Source: Cryptomeria japonica
Lineage: Eukaryota; Streptophyta; Pinopsida; Cupressales; Cupressaceae
NCBI RefSeq assembly: GCF_030272615.1
Contig: NC_081413.1
Location: forward strand, 156,929,849-156,989,848
DNA: 60,000 nucleotides
Direction of reading: 5' to 3'
The notes under the pieces were generated by a model. It saw nothing but the letters and a program-made list of their open reading frames with translations, was not told where the DNA came from and did not search any database. Positions 32,381-44,804 of this stretch are shown in pieces; position 1 is the stretch's first letter; the number at the start of each line of letters is the position of its first letter. The position numbers and the translations under genes are program-made.

Positions 32381-34733
32381 GAGAAACCATCCATTAGTGA
32401 GAGCATTGCATGGCCTGCTGTGAGATCTACAATGATGTCGATACTGGGCAGAGGAAAGTCGTCTTTTGGACAAGCTTTGTTGACGTCTCTGAAGTCAGTG
32501 CAGATTCTGATACTACCATCTGGCTTTGATACTGGAACGATGTTGGAAATCCATTCCACATAGTCAATGGGTCGGATGAATCCGACGTCTAATAATTTCT
32601 TTAGTTCAGTTTTGACCATGAGTGCCACCTGTGGATTCATCTTTCGTAGCTTTTGCTTGACTGGCTTAACTCCTGTAGAAATGGACAAGTGATGCATGAT
32701 TAAGTGTGGATCTACTCCGGGCATATCAGCATATGACCAAGCAAAGTTGATTTGCTGTCCTTTAAAGAAAATGATGAACGTTGATTTTTCTTCCTTTGTC
32801 AAAGATTCTGCAAGGTGTATGTTTCGGGCTGCTTCTGTGGTACCAATGTTGATTGATTGAGTGGGCTCAATCAAAATGGGTGATTGCTCATGAAAGTGCT
32901 CAGGAAGAGTGTCAAGTCTCCCATCGTTAGGTGCCTTAAAAAGGTTTTCACCCTCCGATACGTCCTTTATTTTTACTTTTTTATGATCTAGAGCTGCCAT
33001 TGACTGGTTTTTAGCATTAGATTCTTTATCTGGTTCATTTTTGCGACTGAGAGACTTGGCACTCCCGGATTGACCGATATCGTTATTTTGTTCACTGGTA
33101 GAGCATGTTTCCGGATTTACGGTACATAGGTAATGGACAATAGATGCATCATCTGGGAAAATTAGTATAACATTTGTTTCAGGTTCGTCCCAGTCGATGA
33201 GGTCAGGAAAGACAAGTGGTAAGGAATCGTTGGGTGGATCAAGTTCGGCTACTGTGAGTGTTAGGATAGAGTTTTCATCGTGATGGGTCTTGGGTTTAAA
33301 GAAATTTAGGATTTCATCGAGGTCCTCGATGGTATCATCTTCCACATAGACTTGTTCATAATGTTTCTGTTCACTTTCCTGGGCGTCATAGATATTTTGC
33401 GGTCCAAATTCAAGAGGTCTATCTTCTGCGTTATGTTCTTCCTGAGAAAGGGATATAGAATCAGTATCATCCAGGATATTTGTAGTAGCATTGGAGCAGG
33501 TACCCCATTCATATTCATTGGAATCTGTCTCATAGGCATCATCCCAGATTCTATCTGTGCTACAAACAGGTATGTTGTATGGTGAAAACAAATCTTTGAT
33601 GATGGATACCATTTTGATGGTTTTTGTAGATTCTGTATCAGATCCGTCTTCTACTTGCTGGATTTGTTCATAGACTGTGCTTCCTCGGGGAGGAATAACG
33701 GTATCTGGGGATGACCTGATTTGCTCTTGAGATATTGGTGTTTGAATATGAGCTACTGCTGCAGATAGGGCCTTCTTATGACTTAGAAGCTTTTCCTGAT
33801 GTAACTTCTGATCTTGACGTTCCCGTGCCTTGTGGATTGTTTCTGCTGATTCAAAAAGTGCTTCCTGCCAGGATTCTTCTTTGTACTGTGTCTTTACTTT
33901 CCATTGAGGTTTGATAGGTAGGTGTGGCAGCCGTTTCAATAGGAACGTGAGTTTAGAACTCAATCCTGCTTTGTTTCTGCTAGGTTGTGAAGGAAGATCT
34001 ATAGGTTCAGTGACTCCTTCTTTGCGTTTGCCAATAGGTCCTTTACCGCCATATCCCATTTGTTTCATGATTAAGTAGCCTTTTCCATACATGTGTGTGG
34101 GTAGAACAATGTCCAGGGCAGCTGCTCTATGATTTTCTTCTTCATCTTTGTATAACCAGCTAAGAATGTCCTTGTCCTCTGATTCATGTGCTAGAGTACC
34201 CAATTGGATGAAGGTACCATCAAATTTAGTGATGGGCCGAGTAGCCAGTTGTGTTGATGTAGTAGGCAAACCATGCGATCTAGGTGAGGTTGGCAATTTT
34301 GCCAAACATAAAGGCTCCAAAGAGTATTCTCCCATGCCTTGGTCTTTGATTTGCATTTTCTGCTTGAAGTCTCCCCCTAAGGAGTTGGGCTTTGTTGTTT
34401 GCAGATCTGATGTCAAGGATTGCTGCTTTTCTCTATTATGAGGAACCAAACTATCTTGGGCTGCCCCCATTGCGTTGCAATGTTGAAATGGATTGTGATC
34501 AGCGGATATGGAGATTTCTTGTCCATCATAAGGAAACTTGACACACTGGTGATATGTAGAAGGTACTGCTTGCATTCCATGTATCCAGGGTCGTCCTAAT
34601 AAGATATTGTAGGTGAGATCAATATCTAAGACCTGACATATAGTATCCTTTTGTACTGGTCCTACTTGAATAGGTAATATCACTGTGCCTTTAGAGGACC
34701 TTTCCTCATCATCATATGCCTTTATTGTGATTT
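32359..34733 (-). pseudogene. pol: Element D protease C-terminus, G-patch spacer and RT N-terminus
   Basis: From ITIKAYDDEERSSKGTV (protease) through LLGRPWIHGMQ, a long acidic spacer, and the conserved NFAWSYADMPGVDPHL and KACPKDDFPLPSIDIIVDL to the RT palm (FSGYNQ). A G-patch-like motif lies at about 33955-34092: GYLIMKQMGYGGKGPIG, then KRKEGVTEPI and KAGL. Reading beyond 34733 (to 34791) is antisense of the inverted gag piece, not protein of the element. The DGGA part of the protease lies in that inverted piece. The ORF ends at a frame shift near 32370, after which RT continues in the next feature. Confidence 0.9.
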
Positions 34734-34736
34734 CCA

Positions 34737-35540
34737 TCGCAATAAGGGTCATAGAACAAACGAGTGCATGAGATTGAAACATATAATACAAGACATGATT
34801 GATCGAGGTGACTTAACGGTGGATGGTCTCAAAACAAATGGTGATCACGGAGCCTTCAAAAATCCTCTCCCAAATTACAACAAAGATGGAGCATCCACTT
34901 CAGATGATACACGCGACGCTCATATTAATCACATCTACAACAACACCATCAACCACATATCAGTTGAAGATCATCAAGTAAATGTCATCACCATCCGAGA
35001 TCAGCGTAATCATGAATCTATCAATGTAACAACCCGCACTCAGAAATATGTCTTGAAGGGACATACTACACCTACAACTACTCCACCAAAAATCCAATAT
35101 GACTTGGTTAGCCAACTACACAAGACTCCAGCTCAGATATCTATCTTGGAATTATTGAAACTATCACCGAAGCACAAAGACATATTAGAACAAGCACTAT
35201 TGGAAACCAATGTACCTCAAAATTTGGATACAGATAGATTTCAAGCCATGGTCGCCCATATGATAGGACCTCATAACCTCACCTTCTCTGAGCATGACGA
35301 TGCTTCCTTGATCCATCTACATAATACTCCTCTCCATAATGAAGTCATTGTTTGCAAACACCGAGTGAAAAGAGTCTTAATAGATGGAGGAGCCGGACTT
35401 AATATATGTACTTTAAAGCTTATCCGTGCATTAGGCTTCTCAGAAGAATCTATTGACCCTTGCAAGAAAATTACCATAAAGGCATATGATGATGAGGAAA
35501 GGTCCTCTAAAGGCATAGTGATATTACCTATTCAAGTAGG
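34737..35540 (+). pseudogene. Inverted gag-protease segment of element D
   Basis: The plus-strand coding text starts within the gag zinc knuckle (NKGHRTNECMRLKHIIQ), runs through the protease DGGAG at about 35382-35396 and ends at ILPIQVG, where LTR sequence begins. The last 75 bp (35466-35540) are an inverted near copy of 34663-34735, the start of the minus-strand pol. So the piece that should precede pol on the minus strand has been flipped, with its shared edge duplicated. Upstream gag, leader and PBS are lost. Fully open, 261 codons, but without its own start. Confidence 0.88.
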
Positions 35541-37007
35541 AAAAGTGGGCTGATAAAATTTAATATGTGAAAATTTAGTTAAATACTAGTCCACACACAC
35601 AGAGAGGACTTCTTGATGCAAGCTATGGAGTAACGTAATGTTACTTAGCTTCCCAAGGAGGGTCCCATGGTTCTCTATCTCACAATGTCCCTCAAACCAA
35701 CGTTTTTGCTCTCAGATCACTGAGCAAAATGGTTTAGGGATGGCAAATGTAAGAACGAGGGATGCTCTGATAGATTTTTAGTATGAGATGTGTTATAAGA
35801 TGGGTATGATTCTAAAATGCAATAAACTAAATGATAAGATGACAAGATTAGTATGAATACTATCCTATCATGATATATTTAATCTATGATTGAGATAAAA
35901 TGATAAAGAACTTATTCTAAACATGCATATTTAGTCTACTTCCTGATTTAAAGAGAGGCTAAATGATGAGCATATATGAAATGAGAAAGCTTGAAAGAAT
36001 TTGAGCATAAGTGTAATGCTTCAAATTTGAAAGATGATTGTTAAGAATGGAGGAATGAGAGCTCTATTTATAGCATAAATAGGGCAATGGATGGTCAAGA
36101 TCGAAAGGTTTAATCAAGGGCCAAGTTTGAAAGTTGGGGATCCATGTGCACAATTGGCACCAATGAAATGGTGACAAGTGTCAACATAGGATTGGGTTGA
36201 GAGAAGAGGTTGGAGGCATTAAAGGCCTGAGAAGACCTCATGGTTATCTAAAGGCTAAAGGTCAAGTCTAAATTAAGATTACCCACTGGATTAAGAGTTA
36301 ATCCAAGGATAAACCTTTGTGCAAATGATTAAGAGATAATCATGGTCAAAGCATTAATGGCCTGATGAGACCTTTGGGTTGGGTAGAGGTTGAGTCAAAA
36401 CAAATGTTTTAACCATGTGGGAGGGTTTGAATTAACCATTAATGGTTATTGGAGACTTTGGGGATTAAGTGGTTGAAGGTTGGAAGCCTTTAATGGTTTT
36501 CAAAGACTTTGAGGATTTTGGTGGTTGAAGGTTGAAAACCTTTAATGGTTATCAAAGACTTTAAGGGTTTTGAGAAGTGACTTCCCTTTGCTTAGGGATG
36601 TGACAAAGTTTAGAGGAGGGATTAGGTTAATTAGAAGCGATTAGAAGATTCTAGAAGGGATTAGAAAGGGGTTTGGGATTTTGCAAGTGGATGGAGAGAT
36701 AATAGGATTTAATTGAAATAATTTAATTCAATTTGGTTGCCATTTGGGGAAATTAAATAAATTAGATTTATTCAATTTAGGATAACTATTTAATTAAATT
36801 TGAATTTAATTAAAAGTGGATAGGGGGAATTTAATTGAATAAAATGATTTATTCATTAAATGGTATAGTGAATTTATTTAAATAAATTGAGTAATTTATT
36901 TAATTAAATAGAGGAATGTGGATAATTTTATTAAATTGGATTTAATCAAATAGAGAAATGAACATAAAATATTCATTTAGGAATATGGTCATTTTTATAC
37001 GTCTACA
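35539..37007 (-). repeat. 5' LTR of element D, inner end truncated
   Basis: About 99 percent identical to 23333-24809. The outer end (TGTAGACG, minus strand) is intact at 37007, followed by the GTATC duplication. The inner end lacks the last eight bases (CGCATACA) and joins the inverted protease piece at the shared GGA. Confidence 0.95.
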
Positions 37008-37012
37008 GTATC

Positions 37013-38090
37013 AAATAGAGAAATTGAAATAGACCCTGCCAAGGTCAAGGCAATCATTGATATGCAACCTCCATCAACACTTAAACAACTAAGAGGGTTA
37101 CAAGGAAGACTACAATCCATAAGGAGATTCATAGCATAATTGGCAGATAAGTGTCACCCATTCCAACATTTAATCAGGAAAGGAGTTACTTTTAAATGGA
37201 CAGAACAATGCCAGGAAGCTTTCCAAGCTCTGAAAGATTATCTTTTGAACACACCAGTGTTAATATCTCCTACTCTAGGACAACGTCTATTGTTATACAT
37301 ATCAGCAATGAACTCGGCTCTAGGAGCTCTATTGGCACACATGACAAAAATGGAAAAGAAAGAGCCATTTATTATATAAGTAGGAATCTGATCAGCTATG
37401 AGCTTAATTATACCCCCATAGAGAGAGCATGGTTAGCAGTAATCTTTGCATCCCAAAAGCTCAGACATTACATGTTGAGTCATAAGGTACAACTCATTGC
37501 ACGCTTTGACCCACTCAAGTACCTATTGAGCAGAGCAACATCGACCAGGCGATTTGCTAAGTGGGTTATGATCTTGAGCGAGTTTGATATATAATACATA
37601 GATAGAAAAGCCATAAAAGGACAAATTATAGCAGATCAATTAGCATAGGCTCATATACAGGACAGTCACCCATTGCTGATAGACTTTCCAGACGAATCCG
37701 TGTTTACCTTAACTGCCTCAGTAATGTGGAAGTTATACTTTGATGAGTCATATACAAGTCACGGATCTGGAGCAAGGATTCTCTTCATTACTCCTCAAGG
37801 GGACGTTATACCTAAGTCATTTAGGATCAATTTCCAATGCACCAACAATATGGCTAAATATGAAGCTCTCCTCATAGGGCTTCGTACAACTGTACAATGG
37901 AAAATACAAGAGTTACAAGTCTATGGTGATTTGCAGTTGATTGTAAACTAGGTCAATGATGATTACAACATGAAGGATGACAAACTCATGCCTTATAAGA
38001 AGTTGGTCGAAGATTAAAAGGAGCACTTCAGCTAAATTACCTTCGAACAAATCCCAAGGATACAAAACAAGGCAATAGATGCAATGGAAA
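37013..38090 (+). pseudogene. pol: Element A RT C-terminus and two RNase H domains
   Basis: The frame resumes from 23332: IEIDPAKVKAIIDM, LRGLQGRLQSIRRFIA, then stop TAA 37137 and LADKCHPFQHL. RNase H 1 spans about 37250-37590 (LLYISAMNSALGALLA, then after a frame change RAIYYISRNL and FASQKLRHYML). The second, archaeal-like RNase H is 37673-38090 (LYFDESYTSHGSGA, AKYEALLIGL, VYGDLQLIVN). DG of the first catalytic Asp is DE here and the third Asp (GDS) reads GDL. Stops near 37593, 37647, 37950 and 38016 show decay. Confidence 0.88.
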
Positions 38091-39478
38091 CCATAGGATC
38101 TCTTTTGAATATGCCTGCTAATGAAACTCAGTTTGAGTTCATCATAGAACAGTTGATGCTACTTGCATATGAGAATCCCCTATCAGAATATGTATGTGCA
38201 ATCGTGGGTCTAGAATCACCTTGGTACAATGAAATATATACATATTTACATACTCAATACATGTCACTGGATCTGTCCAGGAATCAAAAGAAGACATTTA
38301 TTCATCAGGCATCTAGGTACACAATTATAGCTGATACTTTGTATAGAAAGGGTTTCGATGGAACTCTTCTCCGATGCCTAGATGAGAATGAGGTACACCT
38401 TGCTTTAAAAGAAGTCCATGATGGAATCTGTGGGGCTCACCAAAGCGGTTCGCCATTGTCAAAGAAATTGTTGAGAACAGGTTATTACTAACCAACCATG
38501 GAAAAGAACGCTTACAAGTATATACAAAAGTGTAAACAATGCCAAATGCATGGAGACCTTATTCATGCACTAGCACAAGATCTTCAACCCATCACATCAC
38601 CATGGCCATTTTCACAATGGGGATTAGATCTAGTGGGTAAAATCAACCCTACTTCTTCCAATGGGAACAAGTTTATATTGACAACCACTGAATACTTTAC
38701 CAAATGGGTTGAGGCAATTCCTCTAACATACACCACTGGAAAGCAGATAGCAAAATTCATGCTCAACTACATTATATGTAGATATGGAGTTCCAATGTGC
38801 TTTGTTACAGATAACGGGCATCCATTTAAAAACCAGGAAGTGAAAGAGTTGTGTGACAAATTCCACATACAACAGAGATTTTCCACACCATATTATCCAC
38901 AAAGTAATGGGCAAGTAGAGGCTAAAAATAAAACAATATTGAAAATTCTTAAGAAAGTAGTCACTGACACAGGACGGTACTGGCATCTCTAGTTAAATCT
39001 CTCTCTTTGGGCTTACAGAACACGAGTACGCACACCTACAGGAGCAACACCATATTCCTTGGTCTATGGGACAGAAGTGATACTCACCATTGAAATAGAA
39101 ATACCATCTCTAAGAGTCTCCTTATAGAACATCATATCAGAGGAAGACTATAGGGTAGCAAGGTTACAAGAACTCAAAACCCTTGATGAAAAAAGACAAA
39201 CATCGTTTAACCAACTACAAGGATATCAAAACAAACTGAGATGAAGTTATAATAAATGGGTCCACCCATGAACTTTTCAAGTGGGAGATCTAGTACTTAA
39301 AGAGAATCAAAGGAACCTAGCAGAACGAGAAAGGCTAGGGAAATTCAAACCTAACTGGCTAGGTCCTTTCGTTATAACAAGGGTCATAGGCAATGGAGCA
39401 TATAATTTGGTTACCATGGAGGGAGATCCACTCTCTGACCCTATGAACAACATGCACCTCAAGCGATATTATACCTAA
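38091..39478 (+). pseudogene. pol: Element A integrase
   Basis: Zinc finger HDGICGAH ... CKQC (about 38418-38545), catalytic Asp in WGLDLVG (38617) and in VTDNG (38812), and the Glu present (codon 38918-38920) within NGQVEAKNK. The C-terminal tail has PNWLGPFVITRV and NNMHLKRYYT, ending at TAA 39476-39478. In-frame stops include the Trp position of YYWP (near 38490), TAG near 38990, and TAG/TGA near 39127 and 39242. Unlike D and E this copy keeps the full DDE set. Confidence 0.9.
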
Positions 39479-40599
39479 GGGCTGTATAGTTTAGGTTTTA
39501 TTTTACGCATTGCATATCATATCATTTAAAACACTGCATTACATATAGTTTCTTTTTTAAATACATCACATTCTCAAAAGTTTCAGTAATTACATATAGC
39601 AACATCAATAAAACAAGGCAATTGTCCAAGTTTATCATCTATTTGCATCCAAGAGAAGCAAGGGTCATTTCCTTTCTTAGATATTCGGACATGAAGTCTT
39701 GAGGTCCTAAGGTCATTCATTTTCAACATTACCCTGTGACGACGCTTTACTTATGGTTGGGTAGCAATTTCACTATTTGAGACTTGTTAACCCACAATCT
39801 ATCAATTGCTATATCTCACACATTAACAATATCTCTAATTCATTCTAGACACCTAGTTGATAATATGACTAAGTGAAAAATCTAAAATTCTACTTCAGCG
39901 CCGCTGTAATTGTCACACCCAAGTAGGTTTCATTACTTACAAGTCAAGGCAAGAAAAAAAAAGAGCTATGCCAAATATTCATCTCAAGGCAAAAGAGCAA
40001 TGATATATAACTGAAATATCATGTATACAAAGTGCAACAAAAAGCTTGACTATGGGAACATGCAAGTAACTCCATCAGGGCTATGAACGCCTACTGGAAA
40101 TGGAGCAATATTTGAGCAATTACAGTCTATAACCTCATCGAAGATCTCAAGGCTTGCTGGCAGCGAGGCTCTATTCGGGATGCTTTTGAAGTTAAAATAA
40201 TCCATGTAGCTAGTCATATAGGATGTTAAGGATCTTTAGTGAACACAAGAGCAAGAATTAACTCATCTGCACACACATGGGCAAACTAAGATCTAAGTTT
40301 CAAGAACCAATGGGGAAGTTTTCCGCATCTCCATTTGTAAATCCTAGTCACTAAGTGTGTTGAGATGAATGTTCCAAGGGACCTTAGGGATCGAGTGACC
40401 ACTTATCTGTGAGATGTTTTGCACCTTCATTTCAATTGGTGTATTACAAATGCTAAAACAAACACAGTCAACCTTGTTTGAATAGGAAATGCATCTTCAT
40501 CCTGCATATTGCATTCACATAGGTCATGTCAAAAATTCATTTGTCTCCACATACATTATGCAGATCATCATGTCTTACAGGTCTACACACTGGGGGCAT

Positions 40600-41160
40600 A
40601 ACTAAAAAAGTCCAAAAAAATCATATAAAGTCCTGAAAAAATCCAAAAAATCATATAAAGTCCTGAAAAAATCCAAAAAATCATATAAAGTCATGAAAAA
40701 ATCCTAAAAATCAAATAACGTCCTTTAAAAAATTCAAAAACAATGAAAAACTCAAAATCCAAAAACACTGAAAAACTCAAAATCCAAAAACACTAAAAAA
40801 CTCAAAAATCCAAAAAATAATGAAAAACTCAAAATCCAAAAACACTGAAAAACTCAAAAATCCAATAAACAATGAAAAACTCAAAATCCAAAAACAATGA
40901 AAAACCATAAAATCCAAAAACATCCATATACGATCCTGAAAAAAAAAATCAACCAAAAACATCTGCAAAACAATGCTACAAAATCCAAAAAATCCATATA
41001 AAGTCCTAAAAAAACCATAAAATACCAAAAAAAAAAACATTCAAATACGATCCTGAAAAAATCAACCAAAAACATTCAAATATCGATCTACATAATCCAA
41101 AAACATCGAAAAAACTCTTGGAAAAGAACTAAAAATAAAAAATCAATCAATTAGAAAAAC
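40600..41160 (+). repeat. A-rich tandem arrays in element A
   Basis: Three units of about 31 bp (TCATATAAAGTCCTGAAAAA type, 40620-40710) are followed by about six units of 25-28 bp (AAAACACTGAAAAACTCAAA type, 40738-40905), then mixed copies. Same type as the arrays after integrase in B, D and E, but about 1.1 kb from the stop here. Confidence 0.9.
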
Positions 41161-42051
41161 TTGCAATAAAATGTCTTGTGAGAAACAAATACCCTAGCAG
41201 ATATCCAACAAACACTTCGCACGAAGTTAACAAAGGATATGACTATCCAATCAAACATCCGCAATCAACTGATTAGACTATCTTATCAATCGTATCATAT
41301 CCATATCAACGTGATCATTATCTTGTCTTAAACAAAAGAGGATACATTCAAAATCAGACAGGTCAGTCTTAAATGGGTTCCGCAACTTTCTGAGATCAGA
41401 CATTATCAACCATCACATCAAGCAACTGAGAACAAAGGCACAAGGTTAGTATAGCTGCTGAATTTTGTCTGGGTCAGTCTTTATCTTATTATCATTTGGC
41501 GACAGATATTGTTCCTATGCTTCTCAAGGATGTCTACAAGTGACTAGAGGAGCTATGATGGGCATTATCTTTTTCTTTGTTTGCTGTTTGTGGTGTGAAC
41601 CGATGAAATTCTAGGGAAATTTCTCTAGTGGGTGTCTATGATAAGAGCCTTCACATTAAGGTGAAATCGCCACACATACCTCGACCCCTAGCATAATTCC
41701 TAGAATGGAGGGTTCACTCCTTGTCTCCTACGTGTTTGTTTCTACAATGAGATATCTTTACATCTTGGTTCTTTATACCCTGATGTGCTAAGCTTCATTG
41801 TTCAATAATAAGGCTCAGTGATGAATATATATTGACGCAATAAAATATGTGACACAGGTTCATGATTCATTCAATTTCATTCTCATTCTCATCTCATCTG
41901 TTTTTTTGATAGTTTGTTGATTTCTCATCTTCTTTCTAAATCGTATTCTAACATTCCTTCTACTAAATTTTTTCTTTGTATCATCTAACTAACATTTCTT
42001 CAAGGTGTAACTGAGTTAAAATTGGTTTAACCATTATCATACAAAAAAAAA

Positions 42052-42165
42052 TTCATATAGATTCATTGCATTCATATAGATTCATTGCATTCATATAGAT
42101 TCATTTGCATTTCATATAGATTCATTTGCATTCATTATAGATTCCATTTGCATTCATTTTAAAAT
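42052..42165 (+). repeat. Five units of about 21 bp, CATATAGATTCATTGCATT type
   Basis: Tandem ATTCATATAGATTCATTGC units, degenerating to the right. They lie just past the 3' end of the antisense PMD gene. Confidence 0.85.
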
Positions 42166-42381
42166 CCATTTACATCATTAATACATACATGTACTACCAT
42201 TGCATTCATAATCATATAGAATCAAATAGATAAGCATCATAAAACTCATAACATCATATAAGCATACACGAGAAGCAAAACATACATAGATCACTATCAA
42301 AACCTGCATGTCATATATATAACTCAAAAATGATAATGTGTTTGAATACAATAAATAAGCCCAAAGGTTCAGATAATATGA

Positions 42382-44713
42382 TCAACCAACACTGCCTCTA
42401 TCAACAGGTGGATCCTGTCCACTAGATCCTGCCCCAGGATGTCGAGGTGGTCCCATGACGCCACCACTGCTAGTCCGTCGTGAAGTAGATCTACTCAATC
42501 TCCTCCCCATAAACACACTGAAGCTAGGCTCTCTCTGACCCTCTGGGATGGCTCTCTCATATGCCTGTCAATAATAAATAGACTCCTGCACAACAGTGAA
42601 ATACCTATCTGCCTTGTTGCGCGCATCTGTACCTGCTATAAAAAGCTGATCAAAGGAATCCATGGTAATCTGACATCTCCGCACTGCCTCATCTCTCTCC
42701 CTCTAGAGACGATTTCTCTCAGCCTCAAGGGCACCATAATCTGCACGATAAGTCTCTCGCTCGATATCTTGTCTAGCGACCTCATCCTCCAAACTCTGGA
42801 CCCGCGCTCTAAGAGTCTGCAACTCATCCTCCTCACCAACCTGTCCTATCCCACCCTTTGCAGCAGGCACATCCTCTAGCTCTGACATATCCTCATCATC
42901 ACCTCCACTCTCACTACTCGATGACTTAGAAGAATCATCACTATCCTCACTACTAATAGACATGACGTCTCCACCAATGTCTACATCCTCATCTCCCTCA
43001 TATAATCCCTCATCTCCACCACCACCTCCCTCAGCTCCACCCTCTCCTCCTCCTCCGACTCTCTCCCTTGCGTCTATCCTCAACCACTGTCTAGGATGGC
43101 GAATCTGCTATGCTGTAATTGGAACAACAGGATTAGTCAAAGGCACTGGCCCGTGCCTAGCAAACCACGCATCATACTTTGCCGTCGTCCCTGGATCCAC
43201 TGCACCTCTACCCCAACCCTAGAGTAATGGCTGCAGAGAATCAAACTCAACAGAAGCAACATGTGGTTGTATCCACACACCCCAATCAGATACCTCTCGT
43301 GATACATGAGCAAAATAAGCAGTAACCACAGGTGTCACCTGTACCTCACCGAACTGTCTCAGAACCCGCCCTGGAAGATACATCTTGATAATCCACTGGG
43401 TCTCAAAGGTCCTACCAATAAGATATCTCTGTTGTCGACAGAAAGACAAGTGCACTGCATCATCCTCCCAACCGGGGCAATCTAAATATGGTCTCCAAAT
43501 AAAATTTTGCAATATGTCAAACTGATGTCTCCAGTACAAGGTGTTCCCCGAACCTCTGTGTCTGATACCTATTGTATACCTGAAAGCATAAGGCTCACTA
43601 GGCTGCAAGTCTACATGAATGACAGGCCTAGAAATAGAAATGTGCTCCCATGCCCATGTCTGAAGAAAAGTAACACCACAATTGATAGAACGGTATCCAA
43701 GATACACAATACCATACAACTGATAGTATAACATGGCTAGAAGACAAGGACCCCAAGCATACAGTCGACGATGAACAATCATATCATGGAGCACTCTGCC
43801 CCATCCAACTGGAAACCCATGACCTCGTCTATCAGGTATCAGTAAACCACCGACAACACCGCATAATATAATAGTCATGTCATCATAGTCTAATTGGGCC
43901 CAAGAGATGTCATAACGACCACTGATCTACAAGTCCTGTATCTCACACTCGAAAAGTGCACATAATCCAGCAATGCCATCATCATGGTCATAAACAACTC
44001 TCTCACCATGAATGAGAATCCACAGTATATGCCATACATCCTCTAAGGTAATGGATGCCTCACCAGTCTGAAGATGGAATCATGGCCCTGTTGGTCGTAA
44101 CCTCTGGCAAGTGTAAAACATGATATAGACCAAGCTGTTGGATATGCTCAATCTCCTCATCAAGTAAGTCAGCTCGAAGATCAAGTCCACTAGGTCTGCT
44201 CTGTCGGCAATATAACACTCCAATGTTTTCCTGCAATGAGAAAATCTTGAAAATATTAGATATCGGATCCCGAAAAACAAAAATATTTCAAAACCCATGA
44301 CAAAAAATTACATTTACAACGAATGCGTAATAGTTATGACTAATGCGGTATGATTATGGCTCGTGCGTGACGTTTAAAGCGAATGTGTAATGAAATGAGC
44401 TCTTGCATAACAATAAACACTTATGTGTAAAGAAATGATCGAATGTGGCATGATAAACAATAATGCATAACACTTACGATGCATGCGTAGCATTTAGAAT
44501 GCTTGCGGTACATTAATGATGAATGCGTAAAAATCGACAAGCGATTGCGTGACACAATGCAAAAATTGATCAAGGAATTTTTTTTGGAAAATAACATAGA
44601 ACAAGCATAAAATCAGGATAAAATTGGAAAAATACCATGCCACCAGTCCCAGGAGGTCTCTGATATGAACGTATTCGGTTAGATAGGTGCAATCGAGCTC
44701 TATAACCAGCCAT
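42382..44713 (-). pseudogene. Antisense PMD (plant mobile domain) gene of element A, two exons
   Basis: Exon 1 is 44636-44713 (26 codons; YRARLHLSNRIRSYQRPPG), followed by GTATTT. Exon 2 starts at 44230 after TTGCAG-like ATTGCAG, phase 0, beginning ENIGVLYCRQSRP and LGLYHVLHLPEV. After a short deletion with frame change comes the PMD: FHLQTGEASITLEDVWHIL, LLIPDRRGHGFPVGWG, GIVYLGYRSINCG, LQTWAWEHI, RYLIGRTFE. Then an acidic Ser/Asp/Glu/Gly region (42880-43060), a coiled coil (LQTLRARVQSLEDEVARQD) and a Ser/Arg tail with GPPRHPGAG ending at TGA 42382. In-frame stops: TAG near 44000, 43216, 43111 and 42700, TGA near 42567. Opposite strand to pol, like B and D. Confidence 0.83.
44318..44550 (-). 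repeat. GCG-containing degenerate repeats in the PMD intron of element A
   Basis: Plus strand shows about ten AATGCGTAA / TTGCGGTA-like units spaced 18-25 bp. They fill the 405-bp intron between exon 1 and exon 2. Comparable in place to the arrays in B and D, with different sequence. Confidence 0.75.
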
Positions 44714-44804
44714 GACGATCAAATACTCAGAAAAAAGCACACAAATTGCAGAGAAAACCAAGGAATTCCCAAATTGCAAATGAGCAAATGAAAACCTAAA
44801 ATCA

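Larger units (their letters stand above)
23333..37007 (-). mobile_element. Element D: Ty3/gypsy Tat-type retrotransposon, minus strand, rearranged 5' end
   Basis: Perfect 5-bp target duplication GTATC (23328-23332 and 37008-37012) inside the element A RT codons; removing D restores A's frame. In minus-strand order: 5' LTR (37007-35539, inner end truncated), an inverted gag-protease piece (34737-35540, now on plus), protease end, G-patch, RT, RNase H, archaeal-like RNase H and integrase (34733-29585), A-rich array, PMD gene on the plus strand, PPT, and 3' LTR (24809-23333). By eye the LTRs differ at about 15 positions in roughly 1470, so insertion is recent. Confidence 0.93.
39479..42381 (+). 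other. Noncoding 3' region of element A
   Basis: No gene seen between the integrase stop and the end of the antisense PMD gene. It contains the A-rich array at 40600-41160 and CAT-rich repeats at 42052-42165, annotated separately. A block near 41527-41570 (AAGGATGTCTACAAGTGACTAG) resembles the GGATGTCTTTGACTAGA blocks of B and E. Confidence 0.55.

Noticed and set aside
32296-34791. ORF start at 34791 as the true start of element D pol
   Set aside because: The first 20 or so residues are antisense of an inverted gag zinc-knuckle piece; homology starts only at about 34733.
40600-41160. ORFs of Phe/Leu/Trp-rich type on the minus strand as membrane proteins
   Set aside because: They arise from the A-rich tandem arrays read backwards; composition is purely that of the repeat.
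42962-43222. Plus-strand proline/serine-rich ORF
   Set aside because: It is the shadow of the acidic Ser/Gly stretch of the minus-strand PMD gene of element A.
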